The notes below the pieces were generated by a model. The model searched no databases and had not been told where the DNA came from. It was given only the letters and a program-made list of their open reading frames with translations. Of a stretch of DNA of 64,000 nucleotides, positions 1 through 8,628 are shown one piece after another. The stretch spans positions 186,001 to 250,000 of the forward strand of contig CAVZJG010000002.1 in assembly GCA_963775575.1 (NCBI GenBank). The letters are read 5' to 3'. The DNA comes from Roseiarcus sp963775575 (GTDB lineage: Bacteria > Pseudomonadota > Alphaproteobacteria > Rhizobiales > Beijerinckiaceae). Positions within the stretch are counted from its first letter, which is position 1. Each line of letters begins with the position of its first letter. The position numbers and the translations under genes are program-made.

Positions 1-367
1 TACCGCGAACAGAAACTGATCGTTTCGCCGTTCGAGGAAGACGCAATTCAGAACTACTCCGCCAGTCGGATGTTCATGAGCGCGATTGCCATCGGGCCGC
101 TCGGCGTCATCGAAGGCGATCCCTTGATCGCGGGCGCGGAGACCAAGCTGCTCAAGCGCGCCGATAAGCTCATCGTGCTTGCCGACAGTTCGAAATTCGT
201 CGCGCGCGGCAGCCTCGTGGTCTGTCCGCTGTCCCGCATCGCCATTCTCATCACCGATCGCGCCGTGCCGCCCGCCGCGCTCGAAATGCTCAGGGAATCC
301 GGCGTCCAGAACCCTATTGGTCGACGCGGAGCCGGCGGTCGCGCCAGGAGTGCGCGAAGTCGCCTGA
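1..367 (+). CDS. rhaR: DeoR-family repressor, C-terminal part (probable rhaR), with apparent frameshift
   Basis: The window opens inside this gene. Frame 1 gives a DeoR-type sensor domain with the conserved stretch around KLLKRADKLIVLADSSKF, the region that binds phosphosugars in this family. After codon LRESGVQ the frame becomes unlike the family and runs to 444, overlapping the next gene's start. Shifting by one base at about 310-311 (one A too many) gives VQTLLVDAEPAVAPGVREVA and a stop at 367, which restores a normal DeoR ending and a normal gap before the next gene. In the rhizobial rhamnose locus the DeoR gene rhaR heads the transporter operon, so a repressor of rhamnose uptake is the inferred role. 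The N-terminal helix-turn-helix lies outside the window. The frameshift may be a sequencing error. Confidence 0.8.
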
Positions 368-437
368 TCGGCCGGCCTCGCCGGAAGCAAGAACATGCCG
401 CATTCGCGGGATGGAAGTACGGAAACAGGAGGAAAGC

Positions 438-1454
438 ATGCTGAATCGAAGGTCCGTTTTGCAACTCATGGGCAGCGTTTCGGTCATCGCCGGCGCAGGC
501 GTCGGCGCCGGTCCGACGCTTGCCGCCGACAGGCTCCGCATCGCCATGGTCGTCAAGTCGCTGGGCAACGGCTTCTTCGACGCCTGTCACGACGGCGGCC
601 TCGAGGCGGCCAAGGAACTCGGCAACGTCGACTTGATCTACACCGGCCCGACCAAGGCGACGGCCGAGGAACAGATCGCCGTCATCAACTCCCTCGTCGC
701 GCAGAAAGTCGACGCCATCGCGATTTCGGCCAACGACACCAACGCGCTGGTGCCGGTCTGCAAGAAGGCGATGAGTCGCGGCATCAAGGTCATTTCGTTC
801 AACTCCGGCATCGCTCCGGAAGGCCGGATCATGCACCTCAACCCGTCCAACAACGCGCTCATCGGCGCCAAGTGCGTGCAGATGATGGCCAAGACGCTGA
901 ATAACGAAGGGGACGTCGCCATCCTCTCCGCGACCGCGCAAGCCACGAACCAGAACATCTGGATCGAGGAGATGAAGAAGGAATGGGCCAAGCCCGAATA
1001 CGCGAAAATGAAGCTGGTCGCGACCGTTTACGGCGACGACGTCGCGGACAAGAGCTATCGCGAGACGCAAGGCCTGATAAAGGCCTATCCGAACCTCAAG
1101 GGCATCATCGCGCCGACCTCGGTCGGCATCGTCGCGGCGGCCAAGGCGGTGGTCGACGCGGGTCTGGTGGGCAAGGTCTACGTCACCGGCCTCGGGCTGC
1201 CCTCGGAAATGAAGGGCGCGGTGCTCGCCGGCGCGACCGACACGTTCGCGATCTGGAACCCGATCGATCTCGGCTATTGCGCGACGATGATCGCCGCCCT
1301 GATCGCTGAGGGCAAGGCGACCGGCGCGGCCGGAACCACGATTCACGCCGGCCGCATGGGCGACATCAAGATCGGCGACGACGGTTCGGCGGCGATGTCC
1401 GATCCCTTCACTTTCGACAAGTCGAATATCGAGAAGTTCGCGAAGATATTCTGA
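438..1454 (+). CDS. rhaS: Sugar ABC transporter substrate-binding protein, probable rhamnose binder RhaS
   Basis: 338 residues, family of periplasmic sugar-binding proteins (Peripla_BP_4, as in RbsB/RhaS). The start at 438 has AGGAGG five bases upstream (427-432); an earlier in-frame start at 411 lacks this. The N-terminus has a twin-arginine-like sequence NRRSVLQLMG followed by a hydrophobic segment and a likely cut after TLAA, so export (possibly by Tat) is inferred. The two-lobed binding fold is suggested by the start RLRIAMVVKSLGNGFF and the repeated EEQIAVINSLVAQKVDAIAI segment. It is followed by an ATPase, two permeases, a rhamnose mutarotase and a sugar kinase, the order known for rhizobial rhaSTPQUK. 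The ligand is therefore inferred to be L-rhamnose. Confidence 0.88.
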   Translation: MLNRRSVLQLMGSVSVIAGAGVGAGPTLAADRLRIAMVVKSLGNGFFDACHDGGLEAAKELGNVDLIYTGPTKATAEEQIAVINSLVAQKVDAIAISANDTNALVPVCKKAMSRGIKVISFNSGIAPEGRIMHLNPSNNALIGAKCVQMMAKTLNNEGDVAILSATAQATNQNIWIEEMKKEWAKPEYAKMKLVATVYGDDVADKSYRETQGLIKAYPNLKGIIAPTSVGIVAAAKAVVDAGLVGKVYVTGLGLPSEMKGAVLAGATDTFAIWNPIDLGYCATMIAALIAEGKATGAAGTTIHAGRMGDIKIGDDGSAAMSDPFTFDKSNIEKFAKIF

Positions 1455-1460
1455 CTGTCG

Positions 1461-1507
1461 GCGCGCCCGTCCCCTGCCCTCCAGGGGCGGGCGCGCATCT
1501 ATTTTTC
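1461..1507 (+). terminator. Intercistronic hairpin with T-rich tail between rhaS and rhaT
   Basis: A GC-rich stem pairs 1461-1475 with 1483-1496 (GCGCGCCCGTCCCC against GGGGCGGGCGCGC, one bulge), followed by ATCTATTTTTCTG. It lies in the 73-base gap between the binding-protein and ATPase genes. In many ABC operons such a hairpin protects or partly terminates the message so that the binding protein is made in excess; that role here is inference. Confidence 0.6.
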
Positions 1508-1527
1508 TGTGCCGGAAATTCGATGCT

Positions 1528-3078
1528 ATGGCCGCTCTCAGTTCGGAACGCCCGCCGCAAGACGCCGGCGCCGTGGCGCCGATCTTGTCGGTGTCGGGCG
1601 TTTCAAAGCGCTTCCCCGGCGTGCGCGCGCTGCACAATGTCAGTCTCACATTGCGGCCGGGCGAAGTGACGGCGCTGATCGGCGAGAACGGCGCGGGCAA
1701 GTCAACTCTGGTCAAGATCCTCACTGGCATCTATCAGCCGGACGAAGGCGAGATTCTCGTCTCCGACAGGCCGCTCGCCTGCAACGGACCGCGCGACGCC
1801 TGGGCCGCCGGCATTGCGGCGATCCATCAGGAAACCGTGATGTTCGACGAGCTCAGCGTCGCCGAGAACATCTTCATGGGGCACATGCCGCTTGCTCTTG
1901 GCGGGCGCGTCGACTGGTTCAAGGTGAAGGTCCGCACGCGCCATATGCTGAAGCGCCTGGACGCCGACTTCGACGCCGGCGCCTTGCTCAAGAATCTCGG
2001 TGTGGCGCAAAAGCATCTGGTCGAAATCGCCCGCGCGCTTTCGCATGACGCGAACATCATCATCATGGACGAGCCGACCTCCGCGCTGTCGGCCCGCGAG
2101 ATCAGCGATCTCTTCCTCATCATCGAGCAATTGAAGAAGCATGATTGCGCGATTCTCTTCATTTCTCACAAATTCGACGAGATCTTTCAGGTCGCCGACC
2201 GCTGGACCTGTCTACGCGACGGCGAGGAGGTCGGCGCCGGCGCCATAGCCGACGTCACCCAGGCTGATCTCGTCAGCCTCATGGTGGGCCGCGCGATCGG
2301 TCAGGTCTATCCCAAGCGCACGGTGAAACTGGGCCCGGTCGTGCTCGAAGCGGATGACGTTTCCAACGCGACGGAATTCGACGGGGTCTCGTTCAAACTC
2401 CATGCCGGTGAGATCATCGGCCTCTATGGCCTTGTCGGCGCCGGCCGATCCGAGGCGATGCAAGGCCTGTTCGGTCTCAGCGAACTCACACGCGGTTCGC
2501 TCAAGATCGACGGCAAGCCGGTTGATATCCGTTCGCCCGACGACGCCATTCGCGCCGGCCTCGCCTATCTCCCCGAGGATCGCCAGACCCAGGGCGCCGT
2601 GTTGCCGTTCGGCATTCGCGCCAACATGACGCTCGCTTCGCTCGGCGCCCATGCTCGAAACGGCCTCATCTCCTACGCCAAGGAATTGGCGACGACGCGA
2701 AGATTCGGCGCGCGCCTCTCGGTCAAGGCCGCGAGCTGGGAACAGACGCTGAACCAATTGTCCGGCGGCAACCAGCAGAAGGTCGTCATCGCCAAATGGC
2801 TCGCTTCGCACCCGCGCATTCTCATTCTCGACGAACCGACCAAGGGCATCGATATCGGCTCGAAAGCCGCGGTTCACGAGTTCATGGGCGAATTGGCGAG
2901 CGAAGGCCTGGCGATCCTTCTCGTCACTTCCGAATTGCCTGAGGCGATGGGCATGGCCGATACGATTTTCGTCATGCACGAAGGCAAAATCGTAAAGCGC
3001 TTCGCGCGCGGCGAGGCCACGGCGGAAATGATCGTCAGCGCCGCCATCGCCGACGAGAATGCGGGGGCTTCGCTATGA
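1528..3078 (+). CDS. rhaT: Sugar ABC transporter ATPase with two nucleotide-binding domains, probable RhaT
   Basis: 516 residues, the usual length of RbsA/MglA-type double ATPases. The first domain has Walker A GENGAGKST (about residues 52-60) and Walker B IIIMDEPTSALSA. The second domain has a degenerate Walker A (GLVGAGRSE), a canonical signature LSGGNQQKV and Walker B ILILDEPTKGID. This asymmetry is normal for the CUT2 class. The protein acts on the cytoplasmic face and powers import through the two permeases downstream. The stop overlaps the next start (ATGA at 3075-3078), so translation is coupled. By locus order it corresponds to RhaT of the rhizobial rhamnose transporter; substrate assignment rests on context. 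Confidence 0.9.
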   Translation: MAALSSERPPQDAGAVAPILSVSGVSKRFPGVRALHNVSLTLRPGEVTALIGENGAGKSTLVKILTGIYQPDEGEILVSDRPLACNGPRDAWAAGIAAIHQETVMFDELSVAENIFMGHMPLALGGRVDWFKVKVRTRHMLKRLDADFDAGALLKNLGVAQKHLVEIARALSHDANIIIMDEPTSALSAREISDLFLIIEQLKKHDCAILFISHKFDEIFQVADRWTCLRDGEEVGAGAIADVTQADLVSLMVGRAIGQVYPKRTVKLGPVVLEADDVSNATEFDGVSFKLHAGEIIGLYGLVGAGRSEAMQGLFGLSELTRGSLKIDGKPVDIRSPDDAIRAGLAYLPEDRQTQGAVLPFGIRANMTLASLGAHARNGLISYAKELATTRRFGARLSVKAASWEQTLNQLSGGNQQKVVIAKWLASHPRILILDEPTKGIDIGSKAAVHEFMGELASEGLAILLVTSELPEAMGMADTIFVMHEGKIVKRFARGEATAEMIVSAAIADENAGASL

Positions 3079-4079
3079 AGGCGGCGAATTTCCTTCGTCA
3101 CCGCAACTCGGCGCTGGCTGTCATCGTCTTGGGGCTGATCGTCGCCATCGGCCTGCGCGCGCCGGTCTTCGTCACGCCCCAAAGTCTTGTCGGCGTGCTG
3201 ACCGACACCAGCTTCCTGTTCATGCTGACGCTCGCGCAAATGGCCGTCATCCTGACGCGCGGCATCGACTTGTCCGTCGCCGCCAACTTGGCTTTGGTCG
3301 GCATGATTTGCGCCCTGGTCTCGCGCGCCGTTCCTGGGCTGCCGATCCCTGCGGTGATCGTGCTTGGCGTCGCGCTGGGCGCCTTGCTCGGCGCCGTGAA
3401 CGGCGCCTTGGTCGCGTATATCGGAATTCCGCCGATTGTCATGACGCTCGGCACGCTGTCGATCTATCGCGGCTCGATTTTTCTCATTGCCGGCGGCGCC
3501 TGGATGACCTCGAAGGACATGAGTCCCGCCTTCCTCGCCTTCCCCAAGCTCAGCATCCTCGGCGTCCCCATTCTCATCGTCATCGCTCTCCTGGTCAGCC
3601 TCGGCTTCTGGGCGCTGCTCGGCCACACCCGGTTGGGGCGCGGGCTCTACGCGGTCGGCGGCAACCCGGTCGCGGCGCGTTACTGCGGGATCGACCTGAG
3701 TTCGCAGCAATTCTTCGTGCATACTTTGGCCGGGGCGATTTCCGGCCTGTGCGGCTATCTCTGGGTGTCGCGCTACGGCATCGCCTACACCGACATCGGG
3801 CAAGGCTACGAGCTCACCATTATCGCCGCCTGCGTGATCGGCGGCGTGTCGATCGCCGGCGGCGTCGGCTCGGTCTTCGGCGCGTCGCTCGGTGCCCTGT
3901 TCCTCGGCGTCGTGGTCAACGCCTTGCCGGTCATCAACGTCTCGCCGTTCTGGCAAACGCTGATCTCCGGCGCGGTCATCCTCGCCGCCGTGGTCATCAA
4001 CGCCCGCTCGGAGAAGCGCGGCGGCAAGCTCATCCTGCATGAAGCGCGGCTCCTCGCCGGCGGCGGAGCCCGAACATGA
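3075..4079 (+). CDS. rhaP: Sugar ABC transporter permease, probable RhaP
   Basis: 334 residues, BPD_transp_2 (RbsC-like) integral membrane permease with about eight to ten hydrophobic segments and the family signature near the C-terminus (VIGGVSIAGGVGSVFGASLG). It starts inside the stop codon of the ATPase gene and ends overlapping the next permease gene by four bases, so the three genes are translationally coupled. It is one half of a heterodimeric channel with the following permease. The C-terminus is short and basic, as expected for the cytoplasmic side. L-rhamnose as cargo is inferred from the neighbouring mutarotase and kinase. Confidence 0.88.
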   Translation: MKAANFLRHRNSALAVIVLGLIVAIGLRAPVFVTPQSLVGVLTDTSFLFMLTLAQMAVILTRGIDLSVAANLALVGMICALVSRAVPGLPIPAVIVLGVALGALLGAVNGALVAYIGIPPIVMTLGTLSIYRGSIFLIAGGAWMTSKDMSPAFLAFPKLSILGVPILIVIALLVSLGFWALLGHTRLGRGLYAVGGNPVAARYCGIDLSSQQFFVHTLAGAISGLCGYLWVSRYGIAYTDIGQGYELTIIAACVIGGVSIAGGVGSVFGASLGALFLGVVVNALPVINVSPFWQTLISGAVILAAVVINARSEKRGGKLILHEARLLAGGGART

Positions 4080-5092
4080 GCCTTTCAAGTCCTGCCTCAG
4101 CGCCGCGCTACGAAGTCGCCGACCGCCCGACGCTTCGACTTGCCGACATTCTCTTGCGCTGGGAAACGATCCTTGTCCTATTGCTGATCGGCGTCATTGT
4201 CTTCAACGCAAGCATTTCGCCGTACTTTCTCGATTTCTACAATCTCTCCGACGCGACGTTCAATTTCTCGGAGAAGGGCATCCTCGCGCTAGCGATGGCG
4301 TTTCTCATCATCATCGGTGAAATCGACCTGTCGATCGCGGCGGTCATCGCGGTCGCCTCCCTGGCGATGGGCTTGGCGGCCCAGGCCGGAGCGCCGACGC
4401 CGGCGCTGATCGTCATCGGCCTCGGCGTCGGCGTGCTCTGCGGCGCATTCAACGGCGCGCTGGTGACGGCGTTTTCCGTGCCGTCGATCGTGGTGACGAT
4501 CGGCACGCTGTCGTTATTTCGCGGCGTCGCGCAGGTCGTGCTCGGCGACCAGGCGCTGACGAAATATCCCGCGAGTTTCCAGGCGATCGGGCAAGGCTAC
4601 ATCTCGGCTCGCTTGCCGATCCCGATTTCGTTTGTCCTGTTCCTCGTTCTCGCCGTTCTGTTCGGCGTCGTCTTGCATCGGACGACGATCGGCCGGCGCC
4701 TTTACGCCATCGGTTGCAACCCCACGGCTGCGCTCTTTTCCGGCGTTCCGGTCAAGCGTATCCGCTTCTGGCTGTTCGTGCTGATGGGATTGATGGCCGG
4801 ACTGGCGGCCGTGCTGCTTACGGGGCGCATCGGCTCGACTCGCCCGAACATCGCGCTGGGCTTCGAGCTGGAAGTCATAACCATGGTCGTGCTCGGCGGC
4901 GTCTCCATCGCCGGCGGCTCCGGCGGGATCGTCGGCGTGACGTTGGCCGTCTTCCTGCTGGGCCTGACGACCTTCGGCCTGTCCCTGATCAACGTGCCGG
5001 GCATCGTCATCAGCATTCTCAACGGCGCGCTGTTGATCGTCTCGATCGCGGCGCCGAACTTGGTTGCGCGCGTGCTGCGAAGAAAGACCTGA
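4076..5092 (+). CDS. rhaQ: Sugar ABC transporter permease, probable RhaQ
   Basis: 338 residues, second RbsC-like permease of the operon, clearly paralogous to the upstream one: it carries the matching motif VVLGGVSIAGGSGGIVGVTL and the same segment IGRRLYAIGCNPTAA / GLYAVGGNPVAA at the equivalent place. Start 4076 overlaps the stop of rhaP by four bases. The next gene, the mutarotase, begins two bases after this stop, so the whole set reads as one transcript. A permease pair rather than a homodimer is characteristic of this rhamnose transporter class. Confidence 0.88.
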   Translation: MSLSSPASAPRYEVADRPTLRLADILLRWETILVLLLIGVIVFNASISPYFLDFYNLSDATFNFSEKGILALAMAFLIIIGEIDLSIAAVIAVASLAMGLAAQAGAPTPALIVIGLGVGVLCGAFNGALVTAFSVPSIVVTIGTLSLFRGVAQVVLGDQALTKYPASFQAIGQGYISARLPIPISFVLFLVLAVLFGVVLHRTTIGRRLYAIGCNPTAALFSGVPVKRIRFWLFVLMGLMAGLAAVLLTGRIGSTRPNIALGFELEVITMVVLGGVSIAGGSGGIVGVTLAVFLLGLTTFGLSLINVPGIVISILNGALLIVSIAAPNLVARVLRRKT

Positions 5093-5093
5093 C

Positions 5094-5408
5094 ATGCAAC
5101 GCCAAGCCGTCAAGATGTTCCTCAACCCGGGCTGCGCAGCCGAATACCGCAAGCGGCATGACGCGATATGGCCGGAGCTCGCGGCTCTGCTCGCCGACGC
5201 CGGCGTTTCCAACTATTCGATCCACCTCGACCCCGAGACGAACATCCTGTTCGCCTATCTCGAAAGGCGAGACGATCATCGTATGGACGCGCTGCCCGCC
5301 CATCCCGTGATGCGTCGCTGGTGGGATCACATGAAGGACATCATGCGAGCAAATCCCGACGGATCGCCGGTCGCGATCGCGTTGGAGGAAATGTTCTTCC
5401 TCGCTTGA
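5094..5408 (+). CDS. rhaU: L-rhamnose mutarotase (RhaU/RhaM)
   Basis: 104 residues, the standard length of the family. The enzyme interconverts alpha and beta anomers of L-rhamnose in the cytoplasm. The conserved pattern is present: K-x-F-L-N-P-G near the N-terminus, EYRKRHDAIWPEL with the catalytic-type histidine, NYSIHLD, and WWDHMKDIM near the C-terminus. The start codon at 5094 is two bases after the rhaQ stop; longer in-frame starts would overlap rhaQ and are not needed. This gene is the most specific evidence that the operon handles rhamnose rather than ribose or another sugar. Confidence 0.93.
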   Translation: MQRQAVKMFLNPGCAAEYRKRHDAIWPELAALLADAGVSNYSIHLDPETNILFAYLERRDDHRMDALPAHPVMRRWWDHMKDIMRANPDGSPVAIALEEMFFLA

Positions 5409-5430
5409 CCGCGGCCCACGGAGACTCGAA

Positions 5431-6792
5431 ATGCCCGGCGCCGCCGCCGTCCTCGATATCGGCAAGACCAACGTCAAGCTGGCGCTGTTCGCGCCGGACG
5501 GCGCGCTTCTGTGGGAGCGCTCGACGCCAAACCGCGTCGTACCCGGCCCGCCCTATCCGCACGCCGACGTCGATGCGATCTGGGCCTTTTTGATCGAGGC
5601 CTTGCGCGACGCGAGCGCAGCGCATCGGATCGGCGCGATTGTGCCGACGACCCACGCCTGCGCCGGCGCCTTCGTCGACGACGTCGGGCTTGTCCTGCCC
5701 GTGCTCGACTATGAATTCGCCGGCGTCGAGGAGATCGAGCCGCTCTATGCCTCGCTGCGGCCGCCCTATTCGGAAACGCTTTCGCCGCGGCTGCCCGTCG
5801 GCCTCAACCAGGGGCGGCAGATTGCTTGGCAAAAGCAGAGGTTTCCCGAGGCCTTCGCCAGGGCGAAACACTATTTGGTCTACCCGCAATATTGGTCCTG
5901 GCGGCTAACCGGGGTCGCCGCGTCGGAAGTCACGATGCTGGGTTGCCACAGCGATCTCTGGGCGCCGATCGAGCGGCGTCCGTCAAGCTTGGCGGCCAAG
6001 CTCGATCTGCCGCGTCTGACGCCGCCGTTTCGGCGCGCGTGGGATCGGCTCGGCTCCGTCAAGCAGGACGTCGTCGCGCTGACGGGCCTCGGTCCCGACA
6101 CACAGGCGCTGTGCGGCGTCCATGATTCCAACGCCTCGCTGTTGCCGCACCTGGCCTCGCGAAAGCCGCCGTTCACCATCGTTTCGACCGGCACGTGGGT
6201 CATCCTGATGGCGGTCGGCCTTGGCGTGGACGGCCTCAACGCGGCCGACGACATGCTGGCGAACGTCGACGTCGAGGGACGCCCGATCGCGTGCGCGCGC
6301 TTCATGGGCGGGCGCGAATACAGCGAGATCGTCGGCGCGGCGAAGGGCGGCGCCGATGCCGAAGCAATCGGCCGCGTCATTGCGTCCGGCGCCATGGCCC
6401 TGCCGTCTTTTGCGCAGCAGGGCGGACCTTTCGCTTCGCGCAAAGGCGAGATCCGGGGCGCCGTCGCGTCCTGCGATCGGCCGGCCCTGGCGACGCTCTA
6501 TATCGCGCTGATGACCGATCTGATGCTGACGCGGCTCGGCGCTGGAGCCGGCGACTTGATCGTTGAAGGAAGCTTTGCAGCGAATCTCGCCTATTGCGGA
6601 TTGTTGGCCGCTTTGCGACCGAGCCAGCGCGTCTTCACCGGCGGCGATTCTGCAGGGACGGCGCGCGGCGCCGCCTTGCTGGCGCGATGGCCGGCGCGCA
6701 ACCTCGAACTTGCCCGACAACGGCCAATCGAGGCGTTGTCGATCGCGGGCCTGGCCGCTTATCGCGCCGCCTGGAGCGACGCGGTGAGATGA
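5431..6792 (+). CDS. rhaK: FGGY-family carbohydrate kinase, probable rhamnose kinase RhaK
   Basis: 453 residues, FGGY sugar kinase. The N-terminal phosphate-binding loop reads AAVLDIGKTNVKLALF; the C-terminal half has the adenosine-binding strand FTIVSTGTWVILMAVG and RVFTGGDSAGTARGAALLA. The start at 5431 follows GGAGACTCGAA. It closes the rhamnose operon, 22 bases after the mutarotase. In the rhizobial pathway RhaK is a sugar kinase required both for catabolism and for transport; the direct substrate (rhamnose or rhamnulose) cannot be decided from the sequence. The isomerase and dehydrogenase/aldolase genes of the pathway are not in this window and would be expected upstream. Confidence 0.87.
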   Translation: MPGAAAVLDIGKTNVKLALFAPDGALLWERSTPNRVVPGPPYPHADVDAIWAFLIEALRDASAAHRIGAIVPTTHACAGAFVDDVGLVLPVLDYEFAGVEEIEPLYASLRPPYSETLSPRLPVGLNQGRQIAWQKQRFPEAFARAKHYLVYPQYWSWRLTGVAASEVTMLGCHSDLWAPIERRPSSLAAKLDLPRLTPPFRRAWDRLGSVKQDVVALTGLGPDTQALCGVHDSNASLLPHLASRKPPFTIVSTGTWVILMAVGLGVDGLNAADDMLANVDVEGRPIACARFMGGREYSEIVGAAKGGADAEAIGRVIASGAMALPSFAQQGGPFASRKGEIRGAVASCDRPALATLYIALMTDLMLTRLGAGAGDLIVEGSFAANLAYCGLLAALRPSQRVFTGGDSAGTARGAALLARWPARNLELARQRPIEALSIAGLAAYRAAWSDAVR

Positions 6793-7325
6793 AGTGTGAA
6801 ATTGCGCCGAACCGGGCCCCCAGCATCGGGAGGGCTATCGCATATGAATAAAGAGCTCGAAGAAGAACTCTTTCTTCCATGCGGCGAGTTTCATTTTGCG
6901 TGCGACCTGCGCCCGGTACGCGTCCCTCATGGCGTCGGCCGGGGAAAGGCTAACAAACGGTGGAATAAAGACTCCCATTTGCGCACTTTCCGCTGGGCTC
7001 CGCATCTGGATTGCAGCGGCAGCGCGGCGCGGCGCCGCGCGTTCGGCGATCAGCCTAGCCGCCGCGACTCGGAAGATTAGCCCACATGGCGAATTGGCGC
7101 GAACGTTGGCTGGGAGTTGATAGCCGGCCTGTGGATGGTTCGCGTCGTAAATCGCTAGGGCAACCGCTAGGGCAGAATGTTGATCTTGAATTGATTATAC
7201 TGTATTCTCAATAAGTTAGTCATATGACATGGCGGGCCACGCCCGACGATGATGAGCACTATGTCTACGCTATAGCCCTATAGGTGTGGCATGATCGGCG
7301 TAGGCAGAAGTCTCAAGGAATCTCG
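6793..7325. other. Intergenic region, no convincing gene; left side of accessory region
   Basis: This 533-base gap separates the rhamnose operon from the accessory genes. The right part (about 7160-7240) is clearly more AT-rich than the surroundings and contains a short repeat of CGCTAGGGCA. A minus-strand frame stays open from about 7190 to a stop at 6835 but has an ATG only for its last 56 codons and no recognised motif. The boundary of the inserted region probably lies here, but no attachment-site duplicate of tRNA-Ser was found. Confidence 0.5.
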
Positions 7326-7964
7326 ATGCCAAGGCCATATCCCCCGGCCCCCATATCGCCGCCGCCTGTGGCGGAATCATTTTCGATCGGCGACCGAGAG
7401 AAAGCCGACCTCGCCCATGTCTTGAGGCTGGAACGCCTTCCGTCCGAGCTTTGCGACGCGATCAGCCAGGCGATCGGATGCTATCAAGCTACGGAGGCGG
7501 GCTCGGAAGACACGACGGTCGCAAACGTCCTGGCCGCGCTTGCCGAACTGTCCAAATCCGGTCGCGCCTACGACAAAGCCGTGGAGCGCCTTGCCGACAA
7601 CCGTAACGGCGTTGACTACACGACGCATGAGATGTTGCAGCCGCTGGCCAAAGCGGTGCTGGAGAACGAACCCGGTTCCCGAGAGGCACTTGTCCAAGCC
7701 GCAGCCAAGCGGGCGGAGGAGCTACGAACTCACAAACGCGTTGCACCTCCGACTGAGTCTCTGCGATTTTTCTGCGGTGTTCTGCGCCTAATCTTCAATC
7801 AGTCCGGCTCTCCCGCGCTACAGGACAGCCTCGATCGGAGCTGGCATCAGTGTCGCCAATTCGCCATGGAGGTATTCACGATCGCAGACATCGACCATGC
7901 CGACTTTGACGCTCATCCTGGGCGTTTGAGCGAATATCTCGGGACTGACGTGAGCTCTGGCTAA
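7326..7964 (+). CDS. Hypothetical protein, largely helical, accessory region
   Basis: 212 residues from the ATG at 7326, which has AAGGAA about five bases upstream; a longer start at 7284 is less likely. The protein is not recognised. It opens with a proline-rich stretch (about residues 1-18), has no signal peptide or membrane span, and the rest is predicted to be mainly helical with many alanines. It is followed, after 93 bases, by another unrecognised gene in the same direction. Codon use and base composition are less GC-biased than in the neighbouring rhamnose operon, consistent with transferred DNA. Existence as a gene is likely; function unknown. Confidence 0.6.
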   Translation: MPRPYPPAPISPPPVAESFSIGDREKADLAHVLRLERLPSELCDAISQAIGCYQATEAGSEDTTVANVLAALAELSKSGRAYDKAVERLADNRNGVDYTTHEMLQPLAKAVLENEPGSREALVQAAAKRAEELRTHKRVAPPTESLRFFCGVLRLIFNQSGSPALQDSLDRSWHQCRQFAMEVFTIADIDHADFDAHPGRLSEYLGTDVSSG

Positions 7965-8057
7965 CCGGTCCGTGCAGGCGAAATGTACTTTGGATGGAGA
8001 GCCTTTCCGTGCCGCATCCGCCAAATTGGCGGCGTCCACAGCAAGGAGTATACGCCA

Positions 8058-8624
8058 GTGAATGCAGGCTTTCGGTCCGAGCGGCCGCCATCTATCGCCA
8101 TGAATATGTTCCTTGACGCCTTCAAGAACGCCGCTGCGGAAGGGGCAGCCGTAGAATTGAAGATGCGCTTGCTCGCGGGGAAAATCCCTGCGTTGCAGAA
8201 GGACGCTCACTGCATCGTGCTGGCGGACATCGAAGCTGGTTTGATCGAACATTTCGGTGCTGCGCTGTCGCATGAAGATAGGGAGACGCTGCGCTTGTGC
8301 CGTCAGCTTCGGAACAAAGTGCTCCATAGCGATTTCCGCGCGGCGCGGGACAAGTTGAGCGAATTGGGAATTGCATCGTCGCCCGGCGGCGTCGTGAAGA
8401 TTGACCTGCCAGTGGTAACCGTCGCAGAAGTTGCGAAGAAGATTGAGGGGGCGAAGGCCGGCACGGAGGGCATACGCGTGGCCGACACGCTGTCCACCAA
8501 CGCGGGTAGCGTGTTCGGTTGGTTCCTTGAAGCAGGACAGTCCGGCGACTTCGCCAAGGCGAGTTCCGCCTTCAAGAGCGCGGCAGAAATAGTCGATAGG
8601 CTTGCGGGCACTGAGGGGACGTGA
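8058..8624 (+). CDS. Hypothetical protein with HEPN-like R-x4-H motif
   Basis: 188 residues from a GTG at 8058, chosen because AAGGAG (8043-8048) sits nine bases upstream; an ATG at 7983 in frame has no such site. The only suggestive motif is LCRQLRNKVLHSDF (R-N-K-V-L-H), which fits the R-x4-6-H catalytic pattern of HEPN ribonuclease domains and sits in a helical context typical of them (polar residue before R, hydrophobic around it). Many HEPN proteins act in toxin-antitoxin or antiphage systems, but the motif is short and the assignment is tentative. The stop is four bases before the next gene, so the two are probably cotranscribed. Confidence 0.6.
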   Translation: MNAGFRSERPPSIAMNMFLDAFKNAAAEGAAVELKMRLLAGKIPALQKDAHCIVLADIEAGLIEHFGAALSHEDRETLRLCRQLRNKVLHSDFRAARDKLSELGIASSPGGVVKIDLPVVTVAEVAKKIEGAKAGTEGIRVADTLSTNAGSVFGWFLEAGQSGDFAKASSAFKSAAEIVDRLAGTEGT

Positions 8625-8628
8625 ACAC

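Noticed and set aside
6835..7190. Open minus-strand frame between rhaK and the accessory genes
   Set aside because: No start codon except for the last 56 codons, no ribosome site and no recognised motif; may be decayed coding sequence but cannot be supported.
7350..7390. GTGGCGGA near 7370 as left attachment site matching the tRNA-Ser end
   Set aside because: Only eight bases match and they lie inside a coding region; such a match is expected by chance.
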